Shown here one piece after another: positions 32,796-42,254 of a DNA stretch of 54,631 nt (positions within the stretch are counted from its first letter, which is position 1; each line of letters begins with the position of its first letter). The notes beneath the pieces are model-generated. The model had not been told where the DNA came from. It ran no database searches and saw only the letters and a list, made by a program, of their open reading frames with translations. The stretch is from Microtetraspora niveoalba (GTDB taxonomy: Bacteria > Actinomycetota > Actinomycetes > Streptosporangiales > Streptosporangiaceae): assembly GCF_001570405.1 (NCBI RefSeq), contig NZ_BBYM01000046.1:1-54631 (forward strand). The letters are read 5' to 3'. Position numbers and translations under genes: made by a program.

Positions 32796-33491
32796 ATGAT
32801 CACCCAGGAGGAGATTCCGCGGGTGCTGGACATCCCGGTCCAGGGCACCGGCGGGCAGAAGCTCGGCGAGGTCAAACACGTCTTCCTCGACGACGACACC
32901 GGGCAGCCGGAATGGCTCTGCGTGAAAACCGGCCTGTTCGGCACGAGTGAGACGTTCGTCCCGATCCGTAATGCGGACCTGGTCGAAGACCACGTAGAGG
33001 TCCCGTACGACAAGGAGCGCGTCAAGGGCGCCCCCAACGTCGACGTGGACGCCGGCGGCCATCTGTCCGTCGAGCAGGAGCGCGAGCTCTACCGCTACTA
33101 CGACATGAGCTGGGAAACGTCCTGGGAGCAGGCCAACCAGCCCGGCCAGGGCTGGGCCCACGCCGGCGGCGAGCAGGAGCGCGAGCGCCTGTCCGGGGGC
33201 GTCGGAGGCGAGACGGCCACCCGCCCCGGCGAGACGGTTCGGCCGGGAGAGACGGTTCGCCCGGGCGAGACCAGGGGCGAAACGGCGACCACCCGCCCCG
33301 GCGAGACCGGCCGGATAGGAGAGCCGACCCCGCCCGGGCGCACGGGAGAGACCGCCGGCCGCAGGACAGGGGAGAGCCTGCGCACGCGCCTGCGCCGGTA
33401 CCTGTCGCCCGAGGAGTCGCGTCGGGAGCGCCCCGATGCCAAGCGGGACGACTTCGGCGACACCGGCGGCCAGTCCGGGCGCTCCTTGTGA
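32796..33491 (+). CDS. PRC-barrel protein with RPGET repeats
   Basis: A 231-residue protein; GGAGGA precedes ATG 32796. Residues 5-80 form a PRC barrel (V-L-D-I-P-V...L-G-E-V-K-H-V-F-L-D-D) followed by Y-Y-D-M-S-W. Then comes an Arg/Pro/Gly/Glu/Thr-rich tail with repeated R-P-G-E-T units and a basic C-terminus with S-P-E-E-S-R-R-E. PRC barrels bind RNA or metabolic partners; here the role is unknown. A hairpin between it and the convergent YihY gene ends the transcript. Confidence 0.82.
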   Translation: MITQEEIPRVLDIPVQGTGGQKLGEVKHVFLDDDTGQPEWLCVKTGLFGTSETFVPIRNADLVEDHVEVPYDKERVKGAPNVDVDAGGHLSVEQERELYRYYDMSWETSWEQANQPGQGWAHAGGEQERERLSGGVGGETATRPGETVRPGETVRPGETRGETATTRPGETGRIGEPTPPGRTGETAGRRTGESLRTRLRRYLSPEESRRERPDAKRDDFGDTGGQSGRSL

Positions 33492-33558
33492 ACGACGCCG
33501 ACCGCGTGAACGTCGTCGCCCTCGCCGGCTGACGCGTTCCCGGTACGGCGGAAAGCCC

Positions 33559-33595
33559 GGCACAGGCTCGGAGGTCGACCCTCCGGGTCTGTGCC
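33559..33595. terminator. Bidirectional terminator hairpin
   Basis: GGCACAG/CTGTGCC outer stem with CGGAGG/CCTCCG inner stem, between the convergent PRC-barrel and YihY genes. Confidence 0.7.
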
Positions 33596-33628
33596 GTGTC
33601 ATGCCCCCGACTCCCGGAGGAGGAGGCG

Positions 33629-34594
33629 TCACGCCTCTTTCTTCATCTTCCTGGTGTCCCGGGGATCGACGTACGGCGTCTCGTCCTCGGGGTGGCCGGC
33701 CTCGATGGAGCGCTGACGCGCCAGCTCGGCGTCGAACTCCACTCCCAGCAGGACGGCGATGTTGGTGATCCACAACCAGATCAGGAAGACGATGACCCCG
33801 GCCAGGGTGGCGTACGTCTTGTTGTACGAGCCGAACTTCGTCACGTACACGGCGAAGATGATCGACGCGACGATCCACAGGATCACCGCCAGCAGGCTGC
33901 CCGGGGTGAGCCAGCGGAAGCGCGGCTGCCGGACGTTGGGAGCCAGCCAGTACAGCAGGGCGAGGACCAGGGCGACGAGGATCACCAGGATCGGCCACTT
34001 GCCGATGTTCCAGATCATCACGCCGGTCTCACCGATGCCCAGCGCCTGACCGGCCTTCTCCGCCAGACCGCCGGTGAAGACCGTCACGAACGATCCGATG
34101 GCGATCAACACGACCAGCAGAGCGGTGATGCCCACGCGCAGCGGCAGGGTCACCCAGATCGGCCGCCCTTCCGGCATCTCGTACAGCGCGTTGGCCGCTC
34201 GTATGAACGCCGCGACGTACCCCGAGGCGGACCACAACGCCACGACGATCCCGATGATGCCGGCGACACCGGCCGCGCGCGGGCTGCTCTGCAGGGCCTG
34301 CAGTACGGGACCGAGGGTCTGCTTGGCCGGGCCCGGGGCCATGGAGGTGATGTTGGCCATCAGCGTCCGCGAAGCCGAGGCGCCGAACAGCCCGAACAAC
34401 GACACCACCGCCAACAGCGCCGGAAAGAGCGAAAGCACCGCGTAATAGGTCAGCGCGGCCGCCCAGTCGGTGACCTTGTCCCGCTGGAACTCCTTGACGG
34501 TCCGCTTGAGCACATGGAACCAGGACTTCCTGGGCAGTTCCGTGGGGCTCTCCGGCGCCCTGCCCGAATCCGGCTGCGGCTCTTCCCGCGTCAT
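33629..34594 (-). CDS. YihY/BrkB-family membrane protein
   Basis: A 321-residue inner-membrane protein of the YihY/virulence factor BrkB family. It has about six hydrophobic helices; A-A-L-T-Y-Y-A-V-L-S-L-F-P-A-L-L is the family signature near residue 45, and S-Y-N-K-T-Y-A-T-L-A-G-V-I-V-F-L-I-W-L-W appears in the C-terminal half. The cytoplasmic tail is charged. Function is unclear in the family, possibly transport. ATG 34594 follows GGGGGAA-like sequence. The 290 bases upstream hold no gene. Confidence 0.85.
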   Translation of the reverse strand: MTREEPQPDSGRAPESPTELPRKSWFHVLKRTVKEFQRDKVTDWAAALTYYAVLSLFPALLAVVSLFGLFGASASRTLMANITSMAPGPAKQTLGPVLQALQSSPRAAGVAGIIGIVVALWSASGYVAAFIRAANALYEMPEGRPIWVTLPLRVGITALLVVLIAIGSFVTVFTGGLAEKAGQALGIGETGVMIWNIGKWPILVILVALVLALLYWLAPNVRQPRFRWLTPGSLLAVILWIVASIIFAVYVTKFGSYNKTYATLAGVIVFLIWLWITNIAVLLGVEFDAELARQRSIEAGHPEDETPYVDPRDTRKMKKEA

Positions 34595-34884
34595 GGCTCT
34601 TTCCCCCCAACTGCGCCCGTTGCCAACCAGGTCAGGCGCTACCCACGCAGTCAGGGCGTATTCGCCGAACGCCGCACGGTGATCACCTTGGACGCCCGCG
34701 GCGGAGCCGCCCGGGCCCGAGGACTCCCCCTCGTGCGACAGGCGACAACACCACGATCACGAGGGCGCGACCGAAGCCCCGGCCCGGCACGCCCGCCTCC
34801 ACGAGAACGTCGCGGCCGACCGGCCGGCCACGTCACCGCCCCACCGGCGCCGCGTTCTCCGCCCGAGGCCCCCGGCCGCGGCGG

Positions 34885-35790
34885 TCACCTGGACGGAGCG
34901 AGCCGCGTCACCTCCTGGCGAGCGGCGGCGTCGATGTCCCCTTCGAGGAGCCCGTTCTGGGTCGCCGAATCGCAACCCGGCCTGACCCACACCCCCGCCG
35001 GCGGCCCCTCCGGATAGCCGAAGATCAGGCGAAATGTGCGCTTTTCCGGCACACTGCCCTTCATCCGGCAGGGGGTGCCGTCACGACGCGTCACCGCGGC
35101 GTTCAGCGCCGCCGCCAGGGGCTCCGCGACGTCACGTCCGTACGAGGCCCGCGGCTGCCGCGGCACACCCGCGTCGGTCCAGCAGACCAGCACCGACGTC
35201 GGCCCCTCGGGCACCATCCGGGTGTCCTGCCCTCGGCGGCCCCCGGGCCCCCGGCACGGGTCCTCCGGCCGGCTTCGCGACCACGTCCCGTTCAGGTACG
35301 CGGCGGTGATGTCATCCCCGATGTACTCGCGGCTGCTCGCGGTGCCGTTCGTCGTCATCACGCACGCGTTGACCTCGTCGGCGCTGCCGACCCACAACCA
35401 TCGGCCGTCCGGATAGGTGAACCGGACGAGATAGTTCGTCATCGGCCCGGCCTTGAGGTTGCACGACCCCACGTCGGCCGCGCCGACCGGCAGGTAGGCG
35501 AGGTCGCGCGCCATCGCCGCCGCCGCGCCGCCGGTCAGCGTCCGGGTGCCGGCGTGGCGTTCGTTCCCCTCGTCGGTGTTGTGGCCGGGATAGCCGCAGA
35601 TCATCGCCTCGATCGGGGTGCCGGGCACCAGTGATTCCCCGGCGCCGGAGAGGTGGGTGGCGGCGGGGACCCAGCCGCGCATGGGCTCACCGCCCCATCG
35701 CTCCGGGCATGCCGGTGGAGCGGGGGGCGGCTCCCGCCATGGCCGGGCGACCAGTACGGCTCCCGCCGCGACCGCGAGAAGGGCCGGCAC
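34885..35790 (-). CDS. Secreted or membrane-anchored hypothetical protein
   Basis: A 301-residue product. A hydrophobic N-terminal segment acts as signal anchor, followed by an extracytoplasmic domain with eight cysteines. V-A-R-P-W-R-E-P-P, M-I-C-G-Y-P-G-H-N, S-C-N-L-K, D-E-V-N-A-C-V-M-T-T-N-G and F-G-Y-P-E-G-P-P-A-G-V-W-V-R-P-G-C-D are the most distinctive stretches. GTG 35790 is used; the frame is open further upstream with an R-R-rich stretch but no good start, so the true start is uncertain. I do not recognise the family. Confidence 0.7.
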   Translation of the reverse strand: MPALLAVAAGAVLVARPWREPPPAPPACPERWGGEPMRGWVPAATHLSGAGESLVPGTPIEAMICGYPGHNTDEGNERHAGTRTLTGGAAAAMARDLAYLPVGAADVGSCNLKAGPMTNYLVRFTYPDGRWLWVGSADEVNACVMTTNGTASSREYIGDDITAAYLNGTWSRSRPEDPCRGPGGRRGQDTRMVPEGPTSVLVCWTDAGVPRQPRASYGRDVAEPLAAALNAAVTRRDGTPCRMKGSVPEKRTFRLIFGYPEGPPAGVWVRPGCDSATQNGLLEGDIDAAARQEVTRLAPSR

Positions 35791-36109
35791 GAGAAGAGCC
35801 GCCCGCCACGCCGCTCCACCGCGGCGGATCCTGTTCCAGCTTCGCGTGATGATGTCAGCGCTCCGGTTTCTCCGCGTCCGGCCGGCGTTTCACCGGACCG
35901 GCCGAAGTGGCGTCGATCCCGCGTCCGTCTCCGTGGAAGGCGCCGCCGGGTCGAGCCGGCCGGCGAGCGGCGCGCTTGGCGACAGGCGGCCGGCCGCGGG
36001 AGAAGGACGCGCCGGGGACAGCCTGCCACGCAAAGCGGCGCGTGATCCACAGGCGGTCACGGGACCGCCGTCGGCCGTGGATATCCTCTCCGGGATTCGG
36101 GGAGGCGAC
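35791..36109. other. Intergenic region between divergent genes
   Basis: About 320 GC-rich bases with no gene-like frame. GGGGAGG just before 36110 is the RBS of the PAS gene. Confidence 0.45.
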
Positions 36110-37477
36110 ATGGGTCTTGGCGGGTTCCACTTGCCCACAGGGGCAGAGCAGTTCATCGGTCCGGAGGAGCTCTTCTTCTCCACGACGGACCGCCGTGGGT
36201 TGATCCGCAGCGGCAACTCCGTCTTCGTACGGACCTCCCGGTTCTCTCTCGACGAGCTCACCGGCGCCCCGCACAACATCGTGCGTCACCCGGCCATGCC
36301 GTCCGGGGTCTTCCGGCTGATGTGGGACCGCCTGCTCACCGGACGCCCGGCCGGCGCGTACGTCCGGAACCTGGCCAAGGACGGCAGCCACTACTGGGTC
36401 TTCGCGACCATGACGCCGTCGGGCGACGGATTCCTGTCGGTCCGCATGGCGCCTCGATCGGAGCTGTTCGAGGAGGTCAAGCGGCTGTACAAGTACGTCG
36501 CCGACATCGAGGTCGAGGCGGCCGAACGCCACGGGATGGACCGGCGCGAAGTGGCGCAGGTCGGGATCAGACGGCTCGAACAGCTGTTGGGCGAGCTCGG
36601 GTTCCGGTCGCACGACGACTTCCTCACCGAGGCGCTGTCCACCGAGATCGCGGCACGCGAGGGGCTCGCCTCCTCGGCCTACGCCCGGCCCGAGGCGACC
36701 GGGCCGATCGCGGAGGTGCTGGCCGGGGCCGGGGCGCTCGAAGCGATGCTCACCGACCTGGTGGAGCGGCTGGAGTCGTACCGGATGCTCAGCGACCGGC
36801 TCGTACGGTCGTCCGTCCAGGTGCTCGACATCGCCCGCAGGCTCGACCGCGCCGTGGCCGCCGCGCAGACCGCCTCCGCGAGGGTCGCCGAGACCGCCCC
36901 GGTCCTGCACAACGTCGCCCAGGTGATGGCCGCGCCCACCCACACCGCGGTGGACACGCTCGAACGGCTGGTGCCCCGGCTCACCACGCTGCGCTCGTAC
37001 GTCACGGACCTGCGGTTCCGGATCGCGCTGGCCAACCTGCACAACGACATGGTCGCCGCGTTCGCGGCCGAGGTCGTGGACGGCGTCGCGCCGCACACCG
37101 CGCTGAGCGAGGTGCCCCGGCTCTGCGACGCCGTACACGAGAGCGTGCGGGAGATGTCGGCCAGGGCGCGGCAGGTGAACGAGGAACTGCGCGCGATCCT
37201 CTCCGAGGTCGCCGTCGCCGGCGAGCGCCTGGCGGAGTTCCGCCGTTTCCTCGGGCAGTGGCGGATCCTCGTGACGCGTCACCGGGCCGAGCGCGCCCTC
37301 GGCGACCTGGTGCGGCCGATCGACGAGGAGTTCTCCGCGAGCTGGGACGGCATGGACATGCTGCATGCCCTGGGCCGGGAGTTCGAGTCCTCGGCCGTGC
37401 CGTTCGACGTCGAGACGCTGGACGCGCAGCTCACCAGGATCCGCGCCGGAGCCGTCGGCCCCCACGACGCGTCCTGA
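36110..37477 (+). CDS. Aer-like PAS domain protein
   Basis: A 455-residue soluble protein with an RBS (GGGAGG) six bases before the ATG. Residues 30-125 are a PAS domain of the aerotaxis Aer type: D-E-L-x-G-x-P-H-N-I-V-R-H-P-A-M-P, then M-W and K-D-G-S-H-Y-W-V. In Aer this domain holds FAD and senses redox. The remaining 330 residues are long helices rich in A, R, E and L, a likely coiled coil, with no chemotaxis HAMP or signalling tip seen. It may be a redox-sensing scaffold rather than a chemoreceptor. Confidence 0.8.
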   Translation: MGLGGFHLPTGAEQFIGPEELFFSTTDRRGLIRSGNSVFVRTSRFSLDELTGAPHNIVRHPAMPSGVFRLMWDRLLTGRPAGAYVRNLAKDGSHYWVFATMTPSGDGFLSVRMAPRSELFEEVKRLYKYVADIEVEAAERHGMDRREVAQVGIRRLEQLLGELGFRSHDDFLTEALSTEIAAREGLASSAYARPEATGPIAEVLAGAGALEAMLTDLVERLESYRMLSDRLVRSSVQVLDIARRLDRAVAAAQTASARVAETAPVLHNVAQVMAAPTHTAVDTLERLVPRLTTLRSYVTDLRFRIALANLHNDMVAAFAAEVVDGVAPHTALSEVPRLCDAVHESVREMSARARQVNEELRAILSEVAVAGERLAEFRRFLGQWRILVTRHRAERALGDLVRPIDEEFSASWDGMDMLHALGREFESSAVPFDVETLDAQLTRIRAGAVGPHDAS

Positions 37478-37556
37478 GCCCGGGCGCCGCCGACGCGCCC
37501 CGGCCGCCGCGTCGGGCGAAGTCGGGCACGTCCGCGTACGCCCGTACGATCAGGGC

Positions 37557-37949
37557 GTGAAAATGGAGCTGGTCGCGATCATCGTGGAGGACTACGACGA
37601 GGCCATCGGGTTCTTCGTCGACGTCCTCGGTTTCGATCTGGTGGAGGACTCGCCGTCGTCGACGAACGACGGCCGTCCGAAGCGGTGGGTCGTCGTCCGT
37701 CCGCCCGGCGCCGAGACCGGCATCCTGCTCGCCCGCGCCGACGGGGAGCACCAGACCGCGGCCGTCGGGAACCAGGTGGCCGGGCGGGTGGGGTTCTTCC
37801 TCCGGGTGGACGACTTCGACGCCGCCCACCGGCGCATGGTCGCCGCCGGGGTCGAGTTCGTGACCTCACCGCGCACCGAGCCCTACGGCCGGGTCGCCGT
37901 CTTCCTCGACATCGCCGGAAACCGCTGGGACCTGCTCGGCCCGGCCTGA
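37557..37949 (+). CDS. VOC-family (glyoxalase-like) protein
   Basis: A 130-residue protein with one VOC beta-alpha-beta pair. The core is E-L-V-A-I-I-V-E-D-Y-D-E-A-I-G-F-F-V-D-V-L-G-F and, at the end, D-I-A-G-N-R-W-D-L-L. GTG 37557 is chosen, with ATG 37563 as alternative. Catalytic metal ligands are not obvious, so it may bind a small molecule. Stand-alone; the convergent TipAL gene starts downstream. Confidence 0.82.
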   Translation: MKMELVAIIVEDYDEAIGFFVDVLGFDLVEDSPSSTNDGRPKRWVVVRPPGAETGILLARADGEHQTAAVGNQVAGRVGFFLRVDDFDAAHRRMVAAGVEFVTSPRTEPYGRVAVFLDIAGNRWDLLGPA

Positions 37950-38114
37950 ACCGTCCCGACGCGTCCTCGCGGTCCGGCGATGTCGGCACGCGGTCGGTCG
38001 GCGTCGACGCGGTCGAGGACGTCCTTCAGGACATCGCTCCACAGCCCCCGGATGGACAGGGGCTCCTCCCTCGTCAAAGCACCCCACGGCGAGTTTCATA
38101 ACGCGCTCCAGGGG

Positions 38115-38873
38115 CTACATCCGCGTCCGCGCGTACTCGTGCAGTGCGTCGCGGACGAACGCCGCCCCCTCGACGCTGTGGTAGGTGGTGGCGAAGGCGG
38201 GGTCGTCGACGTACATGTGGCCCAGGCCCTTCACCATCTGGATCGAACGGTCCCGGTCGCCCTCGGCCGTGGGGGTGCCGGGGATCTCGCACAACCACTG
38301 GACGTGTCGGGCGGCCAGTGACTGCGCACGCTCCGACGTCGGTGAAACCCCGGCCTTCCACGCGGCGACCCATGCCGCCACGAGTTCGTCGGTGGCCTGC
38401 TTCCAGGCCATTTGCTGCTTGAAAGTCTTGGCGTGCCACCAGTCGTTGCTCGCCCGGAACGCGTGCTCACCCCAGCGCGAGATCACCTCGTCCTTGTAGC
38501 GGTCGTTGAAGCCGTCGAGCAGCACGTCCGCGCCCAGGTCGGTCCCGGCCAGCTTGGCCTCGAGAGCGTGACGCGCCGCCCGGATCTGATGCTCGATCCG
38601 GTCTCGTTCGCCTTCCAACGCCGCGATGTGCGCCCGGAGTCCGTCACACTCGTCCACCTCCTCGGCCAGGACCTCGGCGATGGCCGACAGGCCCAGCCCC
38701 AGCCGGCGCATCAGCAGGATCCGCTGCAGTCGGGCGACCGCGCTCGGGCCGTAGTAGCGGTATCCGTTCGCGCCCACTCGGGACGGCGCGAGAAGCCCGA
38801 TGCGATCGTAGTGACGCAGGGTCCGGCTCGTGATGCCCGCCCTGACCGCGAGCTCGTGGATCATCCACTCCAT
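38115..38873 (-). CDS. TipAL-type MerR regulator
   Basis: A 252-residue regulator. The MerR HTH (I-H-E-L-A-V-R-A-G-I-T-S-R-T-L-R-H-Y-D-R-I-G-L-L) is followed by a coiled coil at 75-110 and a TipAS ligand domain containing F-N-D-R-Y-K-D-E-V-I-S-R-W-G. TipAS domains bind thiopeptides and other antibiotics. It follows the DUF2268 gene on the same strand; together they may respond to and act on a small molecule. ATG 38864 (M4) is an alternative start. Confidence 0.88.
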   Translation of the reverse strand: MEWMIHELAVRAGITSRTLRHYDRIGLLAPSRVGANGYRYYGPSAVARLQRILLMRRLGLGLSAIAEVLAEEVDECDGLRAHIAALEGERDRIEHQIRAARHALEAKLAGTDLGADVLLDGFNDRYKDEVISRWGEHAFRASNDWWHAKTFKQQMAWKQATDELVAAWVAAWKAGVSPTSERAQSLAARHVQWLCEIPGTPTAEGDRDRSIQMVKGLGHMYVDDPAFATTYHSVEGAAFVRDALHEYARTRM

Positions 38874-38948
38874 CGTCCGCTCCTGTTGCCGCGCCCCTTC
38901 GATCGAGTATCGCCCGATCTCCGAGTCCGACCGCCGGATCCCGGATGA

Positions 38949-39827
38949 TCAGCGCAGCGCGGTGGCGATGATCTCGGCGGCTTCGACCTGCAGGGCCTGC
39001 GCCGCGGTCTGCCCCGTCGCCGCCAGGTAGGTGTCGACCAGTCTGTTGCCGACCGCGTACCCGGCCCCGGTGGGCAATCCCACCGGGGCGACGCCGAAGC
39101 GCTCCGCGCTGGCGTCGCCGTGCACCCAGGCCGTGAAGTTCTGCATGCCGGTCACGTCGAGTCCGGACACGACCTTGGCGAAGACCGCCTCGTCGTGGAG
39201 GTGCGGCACGCCCATGCGGGCGTAGCCGAGCTCGTCGCCGTAGAGCTGGCGGGCGAATGCGTCGGCCAGGCCCTCCGATACCACGTGGTCGCCGACCGTG
39301 ACGGTCATCGGGTTCCACACCACGCCGCCCGGGCCGAAACGCAGGTTGTGGTTGAGCTCGTGCACGGCGGTGGCCTCCAGCCGTTCCACGTTCTCGGGGA
39401 ACGGCCACAGCGTGATCGCGATGTAGCCCGGCGTTCCGCCGTAGCCGACCATTCCGAGGCAGGGACCCATGAAGTGGGCATCGCCGGGATCACCGAGCAC
39501 GAACAGCACGGTGATGTCCGGGACCTCCAGCCCCGGCGTCGCCGCCAACTGCACGGCGAGAGCATCGTCAAGAGCACGCTGCATGCGTTCCCAGGCTCCG
39601 GCCGCCGCCAGCGTCTCAAGCGCGTCGAGGCAACGCTCCTCGTCACGGTCGATGGGAAATCCGGACGCCCCTTGGTGCATGGCCACCAGATCGACGTCGC
39701 CGGGGAAATAGCGGTACATGTCTTTGACGGGCTCCAGCATCGAGCCCAGCATGGCGACGCGATCCGTGACCGGGGCCCGCAGGATTCGCGTCATGGACGA
39801 GTAGGTGTCGAGAACGGTGATCGCCAT
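38949..39827 (-). CDS. DUF2268-type putative zinc protease
   Basis: A 292-residue protein with H-E-L-N-H (an HExxH-like site) in A-T-A-V-H-E-L-N-H-N-L-R and a later S-E-G-L-A-D-A-F-A glutamate, the DUF2268 pattern. ATG 39827 begins the family-like M-A-I-T-V-L-D-T-Y. The frame is open further upstream, but that part belongs to a deleted sigma factor gene. No signal peptide. It precedes the TipAL regulator, which may control it. Substrate unknown. Confidence 0.8.
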   Translation of the reverse strand: MAITVLDTYSSMTRILRAPVTDRVAMLGSMLEPVKDMYRYFPGDVDLVAMHQGASGFPIDRDEERCLDALETLAAAGAWERMQRALDDALAVQLAATPGLEVPDITVLFVLGDPGDAHFMGPCLGMVGYGGTPGYIAITLWPFPENVERLEATAVHELNHNLRFGPGGVVWNPMTVTVGDHVVSEGLADAFARQLYGDELGYARMGVPHLHDEAVFAKVVSGLDVTGMQNFTAWVHGDASAERFGVAPVGLPTGAGYAVGNRLVDTYLAATGQTAAQALQVEAAEIIATALR

Positions 39828-39974
39828 GCCCGGGAACCTAAAGGTTGACGCAGCGGCAAGGTCAAACGGCCGGAGCGCGTCCAGGCTCCGGCCCGGCTCC
39901 CGTGTAGGAGGCTCGGAGTGCGGTCGGCTGTCGCGGTCATTCCGTGGCCGGCGTGCCTGTCCTGCTTCCCGGTC

Positions 39975-40260
39975 GATCGCCCAGGCGTCCGCCACCGGGC
40001 CCACGTGCCCGAGCTTGTCGGGATTGATCACTGAGCGGATCGCCTGGATCCGCCCGTCGAGTACACAGCACATCGATCGAGATCCGCGTCACCGCGGCCG
40101 ACAGAAGAGCCTTGGTCGACGTGGGCCGGGTCGCCGAGCCCTCGAAGCGCAGCCATGTCTCCTGCACCGCGTCCTCTGCCTCACCCACACTGCCCAGAAT
40201 GCGATAGGCGATCGAGAACAGCAGCGGCCGCAGCTCCTCGAACTCCTCGACCTTGCTCAC
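39975..40260 (-). pseudogene. SigJ-type sigma factor, internally deleted
   Basis: From GTG 40260, residues V-S-K-V-E-E-F-E-E-L-R-P-L-L-F-S-I-A-Y-R start a normal SigJ-type ECF sigma; region 2 ends at about residue 65 (L-L-S-A-A-V-T-R-I-S-I-D-V-L). The sequence then jumps, out of frame, to D-G-R-I-Q-A-I-R-S-V-I-N-P-D-K-L, the usual C-terminal end of the SnoaL-like tail. Region 4 and most of the tail (roughly 200 residues) are missing. Its normal partner, the AhpD-like gene, still stands upstream. Confidence 0.8.
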
Positions 40261-40417
40261 GCCGGGTCCCCTCCCCCTGACGCCCTCCCGCCCCGCCGTA
40301 CTCGCCGGCGCGGGCATCTTCTGGTGATCATCCGGACCACCGGCAGGCCGGAGTGATGCCCGCCGGCCCGGGGGTCCGGAGCCCGCAGCCGGGCCCCGGA
40401 CCGGTCGCTGACGCCGA

Positions 40418-40891
40418 TCAGTGGAACTGCCCGGGCTCGTAGTCGCCGGCCGGCTGCCGGGTGATGATATTCAGCCGGTTCACCGCGTTCATGAAGGAGA
40501 CCAGGATCACCAGTGCGGTGAGTTGCTCCTCGTCGTAGTGCTCGGCGGCCTGCGCCCACACCTCGTCGCTGACCCCGTCGGCCGCATCCGCGACCCGGGT
40601 CCCCTCCTCCGCCAGCTCCAGCGCGGCACGCTCGGCCTGGGTGAAGACCGTGGCCTCCCGCCACGCCGCGACCAGGTTCAGCCGCACCGAGGTCTCCCCG
40701 GCAGCGGCGGCCTCTTTGGTGTGCATGTCGATGCAGACGGCGCAGCCGTTGATCTGACTCACGCGAAGCGCCACCAGCTCCTGGGTAGCTGTCGGCAGCG
40801 GCGTGTCCTTGAGCGCCTTGCCTGCCGACATGAGGTACTTGAGGACCTTGCCGGCGGTCGGGTCGGCGAAGTAGTTCAGTCGCGCGTCCAT
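40418..40891 (-). CDS. Carboxymuconolactone decarboxylase (AhpD-like) protein
   Basis: A 157-residue protein of the CMD family. C-A-V-C-I-D-M-H is the redox CxxC-x3-H motif of AhpD-like peroxidases, preceded by R-V-S-Q-I-N-G. It probably handles peroxides or alkyl hydroperoxides. Genes of this type commonly precede a SigJ-type sigma gene, here deleted (39975-40260), so its regulation may have been lost. ATG 40891. Confidence 0.88.
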   Translation of the reverse strand: MDARLNYFADPTAGKVLKYLMSAGKALKDTPLPTATQELVALRVSQINGCAVCIDMHTKEAAAAGETSVRLNLVAAWREATVFTQAERAALELAEEGTRVADAADGVSDEVWAQAAEHYDEEQLTALVILVSFMNAVNRLNIITRQPAGDYEPGQFH

Positions 40892-41091
40892 GGTGTGCTC
40901 CTCTGCGGTCGTCAGTGGCTACACACCCTGAGACGAGGTAGCCCGCACCCCTGTGACATGGACGAAATGTGACCCGCGTCTCCCGATCGCCGAGCCCGGC
41001 CACCGACCGCCCCTGGGTGGCGTCCGATCACCCTCCAGCCGCAGCCTCGCGCGATCATCACTCGGGGCGTTTTGGGCAAGACAGTGAAGCC

Positions 41092-41490
41092 TCAGGCGGC
41101 GATAGGGGTCAGGAAAATCCAGACGTGGCCGAACGGATCACGAAGCATCGACTGCCGGGCACCGTAGGGCATGTCGGCCGGAGAGGAGAGAAGTTCGGCC
41201 CCGGCGGCCACGGCCTGGGCGGTCAGCGCGTCCACGTCCGGCACGTAGACGTGCAGGACAACGGATACACCGCCTTCGCCAGGGCGCGAGAACGGCGCCT
41301 CGGCGTCACCGAGCATGAGAGTGGAGCCCTGGACGCTGATCTCGGCGTGGACGATCCGCCCTTCATCCCCGTCGAGCCGGAAGAGTTCGGAGGCACCGAA
41401 CGCCTTGACGTAGAACTTGATCGCCTCCGCGGCCCCGTCGACCATGATGTGGGGGATGACCGCGTACTTGTAATGCTCGGGAATCTCCAT
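41092..41490 (-). CDS. VOC-family protein (PhnB-like)
   Basis: A 132-residue protein. Y-A-V-I-P-H-I-M-V-D-G-A-A-E-A-I-K-F-Y-V-K-A-F-G-A near the start and D-P-F-G-H-V-W-I-F at the end follow the PhnB-like glyoxalase pattern. ATG 41490 is used because the family start M-x-x-P follows. No partner next door. Confidence 0.85.
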   Translation of the reverse strand: MEIPEHYKYAVIPHIMVDGAAEAIKFYVKAFGASELFRLDGDEGRIVHAEISVQGSTLMLGDAEAPFSRPGEGGVSVVLHVYVPDVDALTAQAVAAGAELLSSPADMPYGARQSMLRDPFGHVWIFLTPIAA

Positions 41491-41682
41491 GCCGGCTACG
41501 GTAGGGACGCGTCGATCGCCCCGGCATCGGGCGAGGGACCCCTTCACACTCCGTCGAAAGCCCTAGGCCGAGCCTCCCGCCGCCCTGGCCCGGCAGTCCT
41601 CCGGGCACGACGCCGGACCGATGGGCTCCGCCCGCCCCGGCTGCGGGCACGACCCGGGCCGCACCGCCTCCGGCCGGCGCAC

Positions 41683-42036
41683 CTACATTCTCGGCGGCGA
41701 CGCGGCCTCTCGTATCGCGGTGGCGGCCGCCGTCGGGACGTAGTTCTCGGGCACGCCGTCGACCAGGATGATGTCGCCCTCGATGTGCCGCGAGCGCAGC
41801 GGCGCGATCTCCCGGTACGAGGGAGAGTCCCACCACGCCCGCGCCTCGGCGATGCCCGGGAACCCGATCATCACGACATGTCCGGGCCAGTTGCCCTCCT
41901 TCACCTCGTGCTGCGTGGCGTGAACGAGGTAGCGGCCGCCGTACGGCTCGAAGGTGGTGGGCAGCCGCTCGATGTACTCGGCGATCTCCGGGTGCGGGGC
42001 CGCCTCCCGCAGGTGGGCGATGACATAGGCGGGCAT
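41683..42036 (-). CDS. DUF1330 family protein
   Basis: A 117-residue protein: A-Y-V-I-A-H-L near the N-terminus, G-G-R-Y-L-V-H and M-I-G-F-P-x-x-x-x-A-x-x-W-W-x-S-x-x-Y are the DUF1330 signatures (dimeric ferredoxin-like fold related to monooxygenases). ATG 42036 has GGGAGGA upstream. The 218 bases further upstream hold no gene. Confidence 0.85.
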   Translation of the reverse strand: MPAYVIAHLREAAPHPEIAEYIERLPTTFEPYGGRYLVHATQHEVKEGNWPGHVVMIGFPGIAEARAWWDSPSYREIAPLRSRHIEGDIILVDGVPENYVPTAAATAIREAASPPRM

Positions 42037-42254
42037 GGTGTCCTCCCGGTGGGATCGTGCTCGGTACACCGCCGATCCTGACAGGCCCTTCGCGAGCGGG
42101 CGATTACCCGGCAGGTAAGCGATCTGCCATCGCGGGCCGAGTGGACGTCGCCCCGGGCCTCGGCGAACACGAAGGTGTCGCCGCGCGGCCGGGCCGGCTC
42201 GAACCGCTGCGGCCCGCCGTACTCACCGGGGGAGAGGGCACGGCGGATCGCCGG

